Positions 1 through 5,479 are shown, numbered from the stretch's first letter. The stretch is DNA of 5,484 bases from Thiotrichales bacterium (GCA_024763135.1 JANTGD010000265.1:1-5484); one strand, 5' to 3'. The notes: generated by a model from the letters alone, not told the origin. Program-made: numbers and translations.

Positions 1-91
1 TGCTGCAGGTTTTACCTTCAGCGATGTCGGTATGCGTGAGCTGGTTGGGCTGGCCGCAATGCAGGCAGAGCGTGGTGAGCTTGTCACTCAC
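1..91 (-). CDS. trxC: Thioredoxin 2-like protein, N-terminal zinc ribbon (partial, runs off left edge)
   Basis: Only the first 30 codons lie in the window. A GTG start at 91-89 opens a frame beginning MSDKLTTLCLHCGQPN, which stays open to base 1. C9 and C12 form a CxxC pair, and C29 begins what should be the second pair. The C12-to-C29 distance of 17 residues equals the C8-to-C25 distance in the amino-terminal zinc ribbon of E. coli TrxC, and the polar segment between them is similar. Known family role: TrxC is a cytosolic disulfide reductase whose zinc ribbon precedes a WCGPC thioredoxin domain, which here would lie outside the window. The start is supported by a GAGG Shine-Dalgarno core six bases upstream, inside the end of grxC. 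The gene overlaps grxC by 8 bases, implying translational coupling. It could instead be another small zinc-ribbon protein, because the catalytic domain is not visible. Confidence 0.68.
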   Translation of the reverse strand, partial: MSDKLTTLCLHCGQPNQLTHTDIAEGKTCS

Positions 92-359
92 CGAGCACCT
101 CATTCAACAGGGGATCCAATTTTCCTGCGCGGTCGAGTGCGGCCATATCATCGAACCCACCCACATGATGTGCTCCGATAAAGATTTGGGGAACTGTCAA
201 GCGCCCACCACTCTTTTCAATCATTTCATCACGCGCACCTGCGACACGATCAATGCGGATCTCATTGAACGCAACACCTTTTTTATCCAACAGTTTTTTA
301 GCCCAATGACAGTAAGGGCAAAACCCTGAAGTATAAACCAAGATAGACGCTGTATTCAT
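84..359 (-). CDS. grxC: Glutaredoxin 3 (dithiol glutaredoxin)
   Basis: A 91-residue protein with the class I dithiol glutaredoxin signature. The active site CPYC is at residues 14-17, the cis-proline TVP segment that contacts glutathione is at 55-57 followed by QIFI, and a GGFDD glutathione-binding turn is at 67-71. E. coli Grx3 has 83 residues and the same CPYCH, TVPQIFI and LDPLL segments, so this is full length. Known role: glutathione-dependent reduction of protein disulfides and mixed disulfides in the cytosol. The start codon overlaps the stop of the upstream rhodanese gene as ATGA. No Shine-Dalgarno sequence is evident, so translation probably relies on coupling to that gene. The 3' end overlaps the start of the trxC-like gene. 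Adjacency to yibN is conserved in many gammaproteobacteria. Confidence 0.95.
   Translation of the reverse strand: MNTASILVYTSGFCPYCHWAKKLLDKKGVAFNEIRIDRVAGARDEMIEKSGGRLTVPQIFIGAHHVGGFDDMAALDRAGKLDPLLNEVLGE
96..101 (-). promoter_or_regulatory. Ribosome-binding site for trxC
   Basis: On the minus strand this reads GAGGTG. Its GAGG core lies six bases before the GTG at 91-89. It sits within the last codons of grxC and is the main reason for choosing that overlapping start. Confidence 0.55.
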
Positions 360-781
360 TTTTTGGCGGTCGGCAGGTTTTCCCCTTCCCAGGCGATAAT
401 ACCGCCCTTGAGGTTATAAACGTGTTCAAACCCATGATTTTTCAGCGAGCGACAGGCTGCAAGCGAGCGACTGCCGGAACGGCAATAAACCAGTACGGAA
501 TCGTGCTTGCCGGGGTCCAATTCGCTGATGCGCGTGCGAATGGCGCTCATAGGGACATGCTTAGCTCCCTTGATGACGCCCGATGACAATTCATTATGTT
601 CACGCACATCCAAAACCAAGGGGGCTTCGTGATTGATCAATTGCACTGCTTCCTGTGGTGTCAGATCTTTGAAATTGCGGGTCAGCCGCTGAACCTCAGT
701 CCAGACAATCATCACCAGGATCGCAAAAAAAGCGCCAACCAACAGTGGATGGCGCTGAACAAATTCCATTATTTCAGCCAT
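356..781 (-). CDS. yibN: Membrane-anchored single-domain rhodanese (YibN-like sulfurtransferase)
   Basis: A 141-residue protein with one hydrophobic segment at about residues 13-30, followed by positive charges. This predicts an N-terminal inner-membrane anchor with the rhodanese domain in the cytosol. The domain spans roughly 40-137. It includes LDVRE (57-61), a catalytic Cys100 in the six-residue loop CRSGSR (100-105), and the closing GGIIAW (126-131). A loop of this type, with Cys first and Arg last, carries persulfide sulfur in single-domain rhodaneses; the physiological acceptor is not shown by the sequence. A second cysteine, C110, lies just after the active loop. The ATG at 781 has no clear Shine-Dalgarno; an in-frame ATG four codons later is an alternative. 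The gene follows the ArsR-type repressor gene on the same strand with 93 bases between, and shares an ATGA overlap with grxC, suggesting co-expression of sulfane-sulfur and disulfide chemistry. Confidence 0.93.
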   Translation of the reverse strand: MAEIMEFVQRHPLLVGAFFAILVMIVWTEVQRLTRNFKDLTPQEAVQLINHEAPLVLDVREHNELSSGVIKGAKHVPMSAIRTRISELDPGKHDSVLVYCRSGSRSLAACRSLKNHGFEHVYNLKGGIIAWEGENLPTAKK

Positions 782-874
782 AGAGGGAAACGGTCGGGTT
801 CCGGTTATGCTATTAGTTACGAATTGCAGAAAACCAGCTTGTAGTCCGGCGATCGCCTGAGCTACACGGTGTAT

Positions 875-1207
875 TTAAGAACAGAAGACTTCCTGCATCA
901 TATCAATCAGGCGCAGTGTGCGGGCGTCGCCGACACGATAGTAGACCCGATTGGCATCTTTTCTGGACGCGAGAATACCCTTGTCACGCAATATAGCCAA
1001 GTGTTGTGAGATATTGCTTTGAGACGTACCCACACAGTCTACGATCTCCTGGACGCTGACCTCCCGGTCCCCCAAGGTGCAAAGTATCTGCAACCGCAGT
1101 GGATGGGACATGGCCTTCAGAGAGCGTGCAGCTCTTTCGATGTCCTCCTCCCGCTGCATCAATTCATTTGGGGAATAGCCACCGCATACCATTGTTTTTT
1201 CGCTCAA
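875..1207 (-). CDS. ArsR/SmtB-fold repressor of the HlyU/SqrR/BigR (persulfide-sensing) type
   Basis: A winged helix-turn-helix regulator of 110 residues if translated from the TTG at 1207. That start has an AGAGGA Shine-Dalgarno seven bases upstream. A GTG at 1258 would give 127 residues but has no ribosome-binding site, and an ATG at 1192 would give 105. Numbered from the TTG, the fold contains SHPLRLQILC (34-43), the recognition helix TSQSNISQHLAILRDKG and the wing RKDANRVYYRV. Cys43 in helix 2 and Cys109 in the last helix are 66 residues apart, as in Vibrio HlyU (C38/C104) and Rhodobacter SqrR (C41/C107), quoted from memory. Cys8 near the amino end resembles the third cysteine of SqrR; Cys58 is extra. 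The arsenic-site ELCVCDL motif and the histidine-rich SmtB helix-5 metal site are absent. The inferred role is a repressor relieved by sulfane sulfur or oxidants, with yibN, grxC, trxC and itself as likely targets. Confidence 0.88.
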   Translation of the reverse strand: MSEKTMVCGGYSPNELMQREEDIERAARSLKAMSHPLRLQILCTLGDREVSVQEIVDCVGTSQSNISQHLAILRDKGILASRKDANRVYYRVGDARTLRLIDMMQEVFCS

Positions 1208-1214
1208 AATGCTA

Positions 1215-1220
1215 TCCTCT
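1215..1220 (-). promoter_or_regulatory. Ribosome-binding site deciding the arsR-type start
   Basis: On the minus strand this reads AGAGGA. It is seven bases upstream of the TTG at 1207-1205, 22 bases from the ATG at 1192, and downstream of the GTG at 1258. It therefore favours the TTG start and a protein beginning MSEKTMVCGG. Confidence 0.55.
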
Positions 1221-1257
1221 GAACGGTCTGCGTAGTCAATTATTAAAATACGCTGCA

Positions 1258-1297
1258 CTCATGCTATGAGGCATCATTCGACCACGACACTTGAATG
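1258..1297. promoter_or_regulatory. Candidate operator region for the ArsR-type repressor
   Basis: Two inverted repeats lie in the divergent region between the repressor gene and envC. The first is perfect: CTCAT-GCT-ATGAG at 1258-1270. The second has arms CATTC (1275-1279) and GAATG (1293-1297) separated by 13 bases. A third, weaker one, ACAC-N6-GTGT at 1287-1300, overlaps the second. ArsR-family dimers bind imperfect inverted repeats near their own promoters, so the position fits autoregulation. No half-site can be matched with certainty to a published HlyU or SqrR operator. A possible minus-strand -10 TACAAT lies at 1311-1306, without a convincing -35. Confidence 0.35.
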
Positions 1298-1319
1298 TGT
1301 ATGGAATTGTACCGTTGCT

Positions 1320-1350
1320 TTGGTAATTAATAAAATACTTAACTTATAAT
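1320..1350 (+). promoter_or_regulatory. Candidate promoter for envC
   Basis: A perfect -10 hexamer TATAAT lies at 1345-1350 in a very AT-rich stretch. The nearest -35 match is TTGGTA at 1320-1325, giving a long 19-base spacer, so the -35 is weak. Transcription from this -10 would begin near 1357, almost on top of the ATG at 1359. That implies either a near-leaderless mRNA or a start further downstream. Confidence 0.4.
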
Positions 1351-1358
1351 ACTGTCTG

Positions 1359-2540
1359 ATGGTCAACAAAACTATCGCATTGAATTTATTGTGTATACCT
1401 TACTTTTACTGGGTGAAAAACAAGGGTTTTCCCCGAATCACAGTGGTTCTCATGCTGCTCATCCCGCTAACCTGCTGGAGTACGGACAAGCAATCCATTC
1501 CCTCTGTCAACGAAGAACTGCGTTCCCTCTCGAGTAAAATTCAAGAACTCAACAAGCGAAAACTGGAACAGGAAGGTCAAATTGGGCAACTCCAACTCAA
1601 ACTCAGAGATCTGGACAAAAAAGTTGCTATGAACCAACACAAACTCGATCAACTCAACCACCAGATCATCACCTCCCGCAAAAAACTTGCTAAACTACGC
1701 AAACGCGCCAGCGCTCAGTCCGAGCAGCGCACAGCACTGCGGCAGCGCCTACGCGAGCAACTGCGGGCGGCCTATAAATTACAGTTTCGTCACCAGGAGG
1801 CGTCGTGGCTACAACCCAGCCAATCCAGCGAATACTTACGCAATATGGCCTATTTGCGTTACATTAATGCAGCACGCATCACCCAATTACAGCAATCAAC
1901 AGACAAACTTACCGACCTCAACCAAGCCGAACAGGCGGTGAAGGGCGAGCTCAGGCACCTCGAGAGCTTGCGTAAGCAATCAAAAAAGACTCATAGAACA
2001 CTCCAACAAACCAAAAAGCAGCGTTCCAAAGCGATTGCTGAGCTCAACAAATCTCTAAGAAATTCACAAAAACAGCTCGAAAACTTGGATGCCAATCGTC
2101 GCCAGCTTACTGAACTCCTGGAACGTTTGCGCTTTGCGGCGCAGAATCCTGAGCTGCTCGCTGAAGGCGATACCGATTTCGCGCGTCTCAAGGGGCACCT
2201 GCGCTGGCCGGTTTCAGGGCAAGTCACCAAGACTGGGCAGGCGCCCGGTGTAACCATCTATGCGCCGGAAGGGCGCAAAGTCAGGGCAATCTCTCGCGGT
2301 CGCGTGGTATTTGCCGATTGGATGCGGGGCTTTGGACTACTCATGATTATCGACCATGGCAACGGTTATATGAGTCTCTATGGCCACAATCAAAGCCTGT
2401 TCAAACAGCTGGGGGACTGGGTAGAAGCCGGGACCGCCATTAGCACAACCGGAGAAAGCGGCGGACAGGCCCAGACAGGCCTCTACTTTGAAATCCGCAA
2501 GGATGCCAAACCCATCGACCCTAGAAATTGGTGCAGTTGA
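1359..2540 (+). CDS. envC: EnvC-like murein hydrolase activator (degenerate LytM protein)
   Basis: A 393-residue secreted protein in three parts. It starts with a hydrophobic export segment (about residues 24-40), then a long charged heptad-like coiled coil (about 48-255) with lysine-, glutamine- and leucine-rich repeats, and ends with a LytM/M23 domain (about 281-393). In that domain WPV (283-285), the GRVVFADWMRGFG stretch and YMSLYGHNQ match E. coli EnvC closely. The zinc ligands of active M23 peptidases are missing: GVTI (297-300) replaces the GxD ligand segment, and G-L-Y-F-E (374-378) replaces H-L-H-F-E. Known role of the family: EnvC binds FtsEX in the periplasm and activates amidases AmiA and AmiB for daughter-cell separation. 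The protein is slightly shorter than the 419-residue E. coli homologue. The start is uncertain: a GTG at 1413 would give a conventional signal peptide beginning (M)KNKGFPRITVV. Neither start has a clear ribosome-binding site. Confidence 0.9.
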   Translation: MVNKTIALNLLCIPYFYWVKNKGFPRITVVLMLLIPLTCWSTDKQSIPSVNEELRSLSSKIQELNKRKLEQEGQIGQLQLKLRDLDKKVAMNQHKLDQLNHQIITSRKKLAKLRKRASAQSEQRTALRQRLREQLRAAYKLQFRHQEASWLQPSQSSEYLRNMAYLRYINAARITQLQQSTDKLTDLNQAEQAVKGELRHLESLRKQSKKTHRTLQQTKKQRSKAIAELNKSLRNSQKQLENLDANRRQLTELLERLRFAAQNPELLAEGDTDFARLKGHLRWPVSGQVTKTGQAPGVTIYAPEGRKVRAISRGRVVFADWMRGFGLLMIIDHGNGYMSLYGHNQSLFKQLGDWVEAGTAISTTGESGGQAQTGLYFEIRKDAKPIDPRNWCS

Positions 2541-2722
2541 CCCCATTTAGCAAAACTTGAATGCTGCGACCCGTCGAAAACCGTCGACCACAATGACATG
2601 ACTCCCTCAATAGGCAACTTCATCGTTTTATTCCTGAATAGATTGCAACATGCAGCTGCACAAAAATTCCGGACCAAACCACGCTTTGGACAAGAGGACT
2701 GATGAGAACGCTCATTTGACGT

Positions 2723-2728
2723 TATAAT
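2723..2728 (+). promoter_or_regulatory. -10 element of a ctpA promoter
   Basis: A perfect TATAAT lies 27 bases before the ctpA ATG, which would place the transcript start near 2735. No good -35 is present at 16-18 bases; the candidate at 2700-2705, TGATGA, is poor. The element suggests that ctpA and the genes after it can be transcribed independently of envC. Confidence 0.45.
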
Positions 2729-2744
2729 GTTGGAAAATTTTGTT

Positions 2745-2750
2745 AGGAGA
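2745..2750 (+). promoter_or_regulatory. Strong ribosome-binding site for ctpA
   Basis: AGGAGA is followed by a five-base spacer and then the ATG at 2756. It is the best Shine-Dalgarno sequence in the window and fixes the ctpA start. Confidence 0.8.
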
Positions 2751-2755
2751 ATTGA

Positions 2756-4096
2756 ATGAAGCCTCGCTCTCGAATTGGCTTTGGCATCTTACTCGGGATT
2801 ACCCTCGGACTACCACTGGGGACCGTCTACACCGTGGTGGCGGATAAACCAGCCAAGGTGCAACCACTCTCATTGGAAGAACTTCGCACATTTTCTGATG
2901 TTTATGCTCGCATCAAGAACGATTATGTGGAAGATGTCGAAGACAACAAGCTAATCGAAAACGCAATTCGGGGCATGCTCTCTGGTCTCGACCCCCATTC
3001 CGCCTACCTGGATAAAGAAGAATTTCGTGATCTGCAGATTGGGACCACAGGAGAATTTGGCGGGCTCGGTATCGAAGTCGGCATGGAAGATGGCTTCGTC
3101 AAAGTCATCTCTCCGATTGATGATACTCCTGCACAGCGAGCGGGCGTTAAAGCCGGCGACCTGATCATTCGCTTGGACGATACGCCTGTCAAAGGCATGT
3201 CTCTCAATGAAGCTGTGAACATTATGCGAGGCAAGAAAGGGACTCCCATCGTCCTGACTATTGTCCGCGAAGGCGAAGAAAAACCGCTTAAAATCAAGAT
3301 CGTAAGGGATATCATCCAAGTCAAGAGCGTGAAATCTCGGATACTCGAAGAAGGATTTGGTTATTTCCGCATTTCTAATTTTCAGTCCAAAACAACGCAA
3401 TCATTACTCGAAGCGGTGAAAAAGCTCACCAAAGAGAGCGGTGGTTCTATGCGTGGCGCCATCTTGGATTTACGTAATAATCCGGGTGGCGTATTGACCG
3501 GCGCCGTGGGTGTTTCCGATGCGTTTTTGGAGAAAGGGCTGATCGTCTATACCGAGGGCCGCATCAAAGACTCACAACTACGCTACGATGCAACCCCGGG
3601 GGATGTACTCAATGGTGCACCGATGATCGTCCTGGTGAACTCTGGGTCCGCCTCTGCGTCGGAAATCGTATCCGGCGCTCTGCAAGACCATAAACGTGCC
3701 ATTATTGTGGGTACCAGCAAGACCTTTGGTAAAGGGTCCGTCCAAACCATTTTGCCACTTAAAGAAGGAAATGCGCTCAAGCTGACCACCGCACGCTATT
3801 ACACGCCTTCGGGTCGCTCCATCCAGGCCGAGGGAATTGAGCCTGATATCAAACTTGAATCCGTGGAAGTCAGAGAAAAAGAGCGCAACGGGTTCGAACC
3901 GGTCAAAGAAGCCAACCTGACAGGCCATTTGACAAACGGGGACGAAAAGCAAGATAAACAGGCACCGAAAAAACCTGGCGCCGAAGACTCTGAAGAAATC
4001 GAAGCCTCCCTGGCAAAGAAAGACTACGAACTCTACGAAGCGCTGAACCTGCTCAAAGGTATGGCGCTGCTGGCAGAGAAGGAAAGCTCCGATTGA
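2756..4096 (+). CDS. ctpA: Carboxy-terminal processing protease (S41 family, PDZ domain)
   Basis: A 446-residue CtpA-type S41 protease. The N-terminus has basic residues then a hydrophobic segment (about 7-28), predicting export, either cleaved or retained as a membrane anchor. A helical region with NAIRGMLSGLDPHSAYL (69-85) is typical of the family. A PDZ domain covers about 97-185, with GLGIEVG and the AGVKAGDLI turn that senses substrate C-termini. The catalytic core includes LDLRNNPGG (237-245) and NSGSASASEIV (295-305), with nucleophile Ser300, and FGKGSVQ (324-330), with general base Lys326 and probable third member Gln330. The C-terminal 70 or so residues are strongly charged and low in complexity until a final short helix. 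The family trims C-termini of periplasmic proteins, including some murein hydrolases in other bacteria; the substrate here is unknown. The gene ends one base before yibQ. Placement after envC is common in gammaproteobacteria. Confidence 0.95.
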   Translation: MKPRSRIGFGILLGITLGLPLGTVYTVVADKPAKVQPLSLEELRTFSDVYARIKNDYVEDVEDNKLIENAIRGMLSGLDPHSAYLDKEEFRDLQIGTTGEFGGLGIEVGMEDGFVKVISPIDDTPAQRAGVKAGDLIIRLDDTPVKGMSLNEAVNIMRGKKGTPIVLTIVREGEEKPLKIKIVRDIIQVKSVKSRILEEGFGYFRISNFQSKTTQSLLEAVKKLTKESGGSMRGAILDLRNNPGGVLTGAVGVSDAFLEKGLIVYTEGRIKDSQLRYDATPGDVLNGAPMIVLVNSGSASASEIVSGALQDHKRAIIVGTSKTFGKGSVQTILPLKEGNALKLTTARYYTPSGRSIQAEGIEPDIKLESVEVREKERNGFEPVKEANLTGHLTNGDEKQDKQAPKKPGAEDSEEIEASLAKKDYELYEALNLLKGMALLAEKESSD

Positions 4097-4097
4097 T

Positions 4098-4901
4098 ATG
4101 TTACGGCAGGCGATTTCTGTCCTGCTGATTACAGTGAGTCTGTGCATGACCCCGGCCCACGCCGGGGTCATTGCCATCGTCATCGACGATCTTGGCTACA
4201 ACTATCGCAAAGACCTAGAAGTTGCGCAGATTCATCCCCAATTGACCCTGGCGGTTCTTCCCACCGGACCGTATGCGCGGCGTGAAGTCACTCAATTCAG
4301 TCAGCAGGGTCGAGAAATCATGCTTCACCTGCCGATGCAATCGGTTGCGCACGGCAACGCATTAGAACCGATTGTCCTCAACCTCGACATGTCGGAGCTC
4401 GGATTTAAAACCTGGATCGAAGCCTTTCTCCGAGCCTACCCGGAAGCGGTCGGCGTTAACAATCATATGGGGAGCCTGTTGACACAACATCCCGGCCACA
4501 TGGCTTGGTTAATGCAGGTGCTCAAACACCATGGCCACTTATATTTCATCGACAGTCGGACCGATAAACGTACCGTTGCAGCCGAGCTGGCGCATGAATA
4601 TGCTCTCCCCCATACGCAACGGGATGTGTTTCTCGATGCAGGCAGCGGTACAATAGAGGATGTCTGGGAACAGCTACGGCGCTTGGATCACCTAGCAACG
4701 CGCCAGGGGTTTGCCTTAGCGATCGGGCACCCCCACCCTCTCACGCTCCAAGCGCTGCGCCAAGGTATCCCCTGGCTGGTGGCTCGTGGCCATCAAATCG
4801 TTCCCGCCAGTCAATACATCAGGAACAAAGAGGAAACCCAATGTCCCGAGTGCTTGTCCCCCTCGCTCAAGGTTGTGAAGAGCTCGAAGCCGTCACGGTA
4901 A
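4098..4901 (+). CDS. yibQ: YibQ-like divergent polysaccharide deacetylase family protein
   Basis: A 267-residue exported protein. A signal peptide with cleavage predicted after AHA (residue 22) leads into a deacetylase-like barrel. Family motifs in order are VIDDLGYN (28-35) with the paired aspartates, EIMLHLPM (73-80), GVNNHMGS (119-126), FIDSRT (150-155), RDVFLD (175-180) and AIGHPHPLT (208-216). The Asp and His residues resemble the metal and catalytic residues of NodB-type deacetylases, but family activity and substrate are not established to my knowledge. A periplasmic role is inferred from the signal peptide and from its fixed position beside envC and ctp. The ATG follows the ctpA stop by one base and has only a distant purine-rich stretch upstream, so coupling is likely. 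The last 20 or so residues, including a CPEC pair, are read across the start of the next gene and lie beyond the recognisable domain. Confidence 0.9.
   Translation: MLRQAISVLLITVSLCMTPAHAGVIAIVIDDLGYNYRKDLEVAQIHPQLTLAVLPTGPYARREVTQFSQQGREIMLHLPMQSVAHGNALEPIVLNLDMSELGFKTWIEAFLRAYPEAVGVNNHMGSLLTQHPGHMAWLMQVLKHHGHLYFIDSRTDKRTVAAELAHEYALPHTQRDVFLDAGSGTIEDVWEQLRRLDHLATRQGFALAIGHPHPLTLQALRQGIPWLVARGHQIVPASQYIRNKEETQCPECLSPSLKVVKSSKPSR
4829..4834 (+). promoter_or_regulatory. Ribosome-binding site for the yajL-like gene
   Basis: AGAGGA is followed by a six-base spacer to the ATG at 4841. It lies inside yibQ and supports initiation 61 bases before yibQ ends. Confidence 0.7.
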
Positions 4902-5407
4902 TCGACTTACTACGCCGAGCCGGCATCGAAGTCATTACGGCTGGTCTAGACGAGCAACCCGTCACCGCATCACGCGGGGTCAGGTTACTGCCGGATACGA
5001 GCGTCGATCAAATCCTAAATGATGAGTTTGATATGATCGTGCTTCCTGGCGGATTGCCAGGTGCCGACCACCTGGCCAGTGATGAAAGAATCATCCGGCT
5101 CCTCAAACGTCATGCAGAGCATGGCCACTACACGACCGCAATTTGTGCGGCACCAAAAGTACTCGCCCGTGCAGGACTGTTGTCGAATAAAAAGGCTACT
5201 AGCTACCCGGGCGTGCTCGATGCGCTCAACTTAGAAGATGTCGAAATCACGCATGCCGCCGTCGAAGTAGACAACCGCGTCATCACATCCAAGGGCCCTG
5301 GGACCGCCATGGATTTTGCCCTCACTCTGATTGAAACACTTGAAGGTAAAGCGACGCGCGAGCGCGTTGAACAACAGCTTTGTCGGCCTAGTACCTCGTC
5401 AACATGA
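4841..5407 (+). CDS. yajL: DJ-1/PfpI superfamily protein, YajL-like
   Basis: A 188-residue cytosolic protein of the DJ-1/ThiJ/PfpI superfamily. Visible landmarks are GCEELEA (11-17), whose Glu16 aligns with the acidic residue that pairs with the reactive cysteine in DJ-1; IVLPGG (66-71); the nucleophile elbow AICAAP (100-105) with Cys102; and ITSKGPGTAMDFA (148-160). Length and motifs match E. coli YajL and human DJ-1 rather than the longer Hsp31 type. Reported activities in this branch include oxidative-stress protection, chaperone function and disputed protein deglycase activity, so no single reaction can be assigned. Pfam-style annotation may call it ThiJ or 4-methyl-5-thiazole monophosphate biosynthesis, which is a legacy name. 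The gene overlaps yibQ by 61 bases in a different frame and has its own good ribosome-binding site, so it is probably the last gene of the ctpA–yibQ transcript. Confidence 0.92.
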   Translation: MSRVLVPLAQGCEELEAVTVIDLLRRAGIEVITAGLDEQPVTASRGVRLLPDTSVDQILNDEFDMIVLPGGLPGADHLASDERIIRLLKRHAEHGHYTTAICAAPKVLARAGLLSNKKATSYPGVLDALNLEDVEITHAAVEVDNRVITSKGPGTAMDFALTLIETLEGKATRERVEQQLCRPSTSST

Positions 5408-5460
5408 TATTGACGGCTACAGAGCATCCCAAATTCGTCAATGCAAGGCGCGTCCCGCAG

Positions 5461-5479
5461 GAAAGGGTGGCTCCCTTTT
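5461..5479 (+). terminator. Possible weak intrinsic terminator after the yajL-like gene
   Basis: AAAGGG (5462-5467) pairs with CCCTTT (5473-5478) around a five-base loop TGGCT; a G-T wobble extends the stem to seven pairs. Only four T residues follow the C-run, and three of them belong to the stem, so the U-tract is poor. It lies 54 bases after the stop codon, a plausible place for a terminator. The remaining bases from 5408 to the window end hold no gene that I can see. Confidence 0.3.

Larger units (their letters stand above)
2541..2755 (+). other. envC–ctpA intergenic region
   Basis: This 215-base gap holds no credible gene. It contains two copies of CCGTCGA ten bases apart (2571-2577 and 2581-2587), a perfect palindrome TGCAGCTGCA (2651-2660), and a weak 5-bp hairpin CCAAA/TTTGG (2674-2678 with 2685-2689). 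The hairpin has no T-run, so no intrinsic terminator for envC is seen. The ctpA promoter lies at the right end. Confidence 0.5.

Noticed and set aside
24..329. A 101-codon plus-strand frame at the left edge.
   Set aside because: It is antisense to grxC and trxC, both of which carry conserved motifs on the other strand.
848..857. GGCGATCGCC palindrome, identical to the HIP1 repeat core of cyanobacteria.
   Set aside because: I noticed only this one copy, and the genes are clearly gammaproteobacterial. A single 10-base palindrome can arise by chance.
2281..2540. The EnvC LytM domain as an active zinc endopeptidase.
   Set aside because: The GxD ligand segment is GVTI and the HxH motif is G-L-Y, so the metal ligands are absent. 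An activator role fits better.
2674..2689. CCAAA/TTTGG hairpin as a terminator for envC.
   Set aside because: The stem has only five pairs, no T-run follows, and it lies 134 bases after the envC stop.
2716..2728. TTGACG next to TATAAT read as a -35/-10 promoter pair.
   Set aside because: Only one base separates the two hexamers, so they cannot form one promoter. The TATAAT is kept as a -10 by itself.
2951..3400. A 149-codon open frame on the minus strand inside ctpA.
   Set aside because: It is antisense to the PDZ and catalytic region of ctpA, has no ribosome-binding site that I could see and resembles no family.
3578..4183. A 201-codon open frame on the minus strand across the end of ctpA.
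   Set aside because: It lies opposite well-supported ctpA and yibQ coding sequence, and its translation is rich in Phe and Arg with no recognisable domain. It is a shadow frame.
4838..4901. The CPEC pair in the YibQ tail as a zinc ribbon.
   Set aside because: There is no second cysteine pair, the protein is predicted to be exported, and the residues are by-products of the overlap with yajL.
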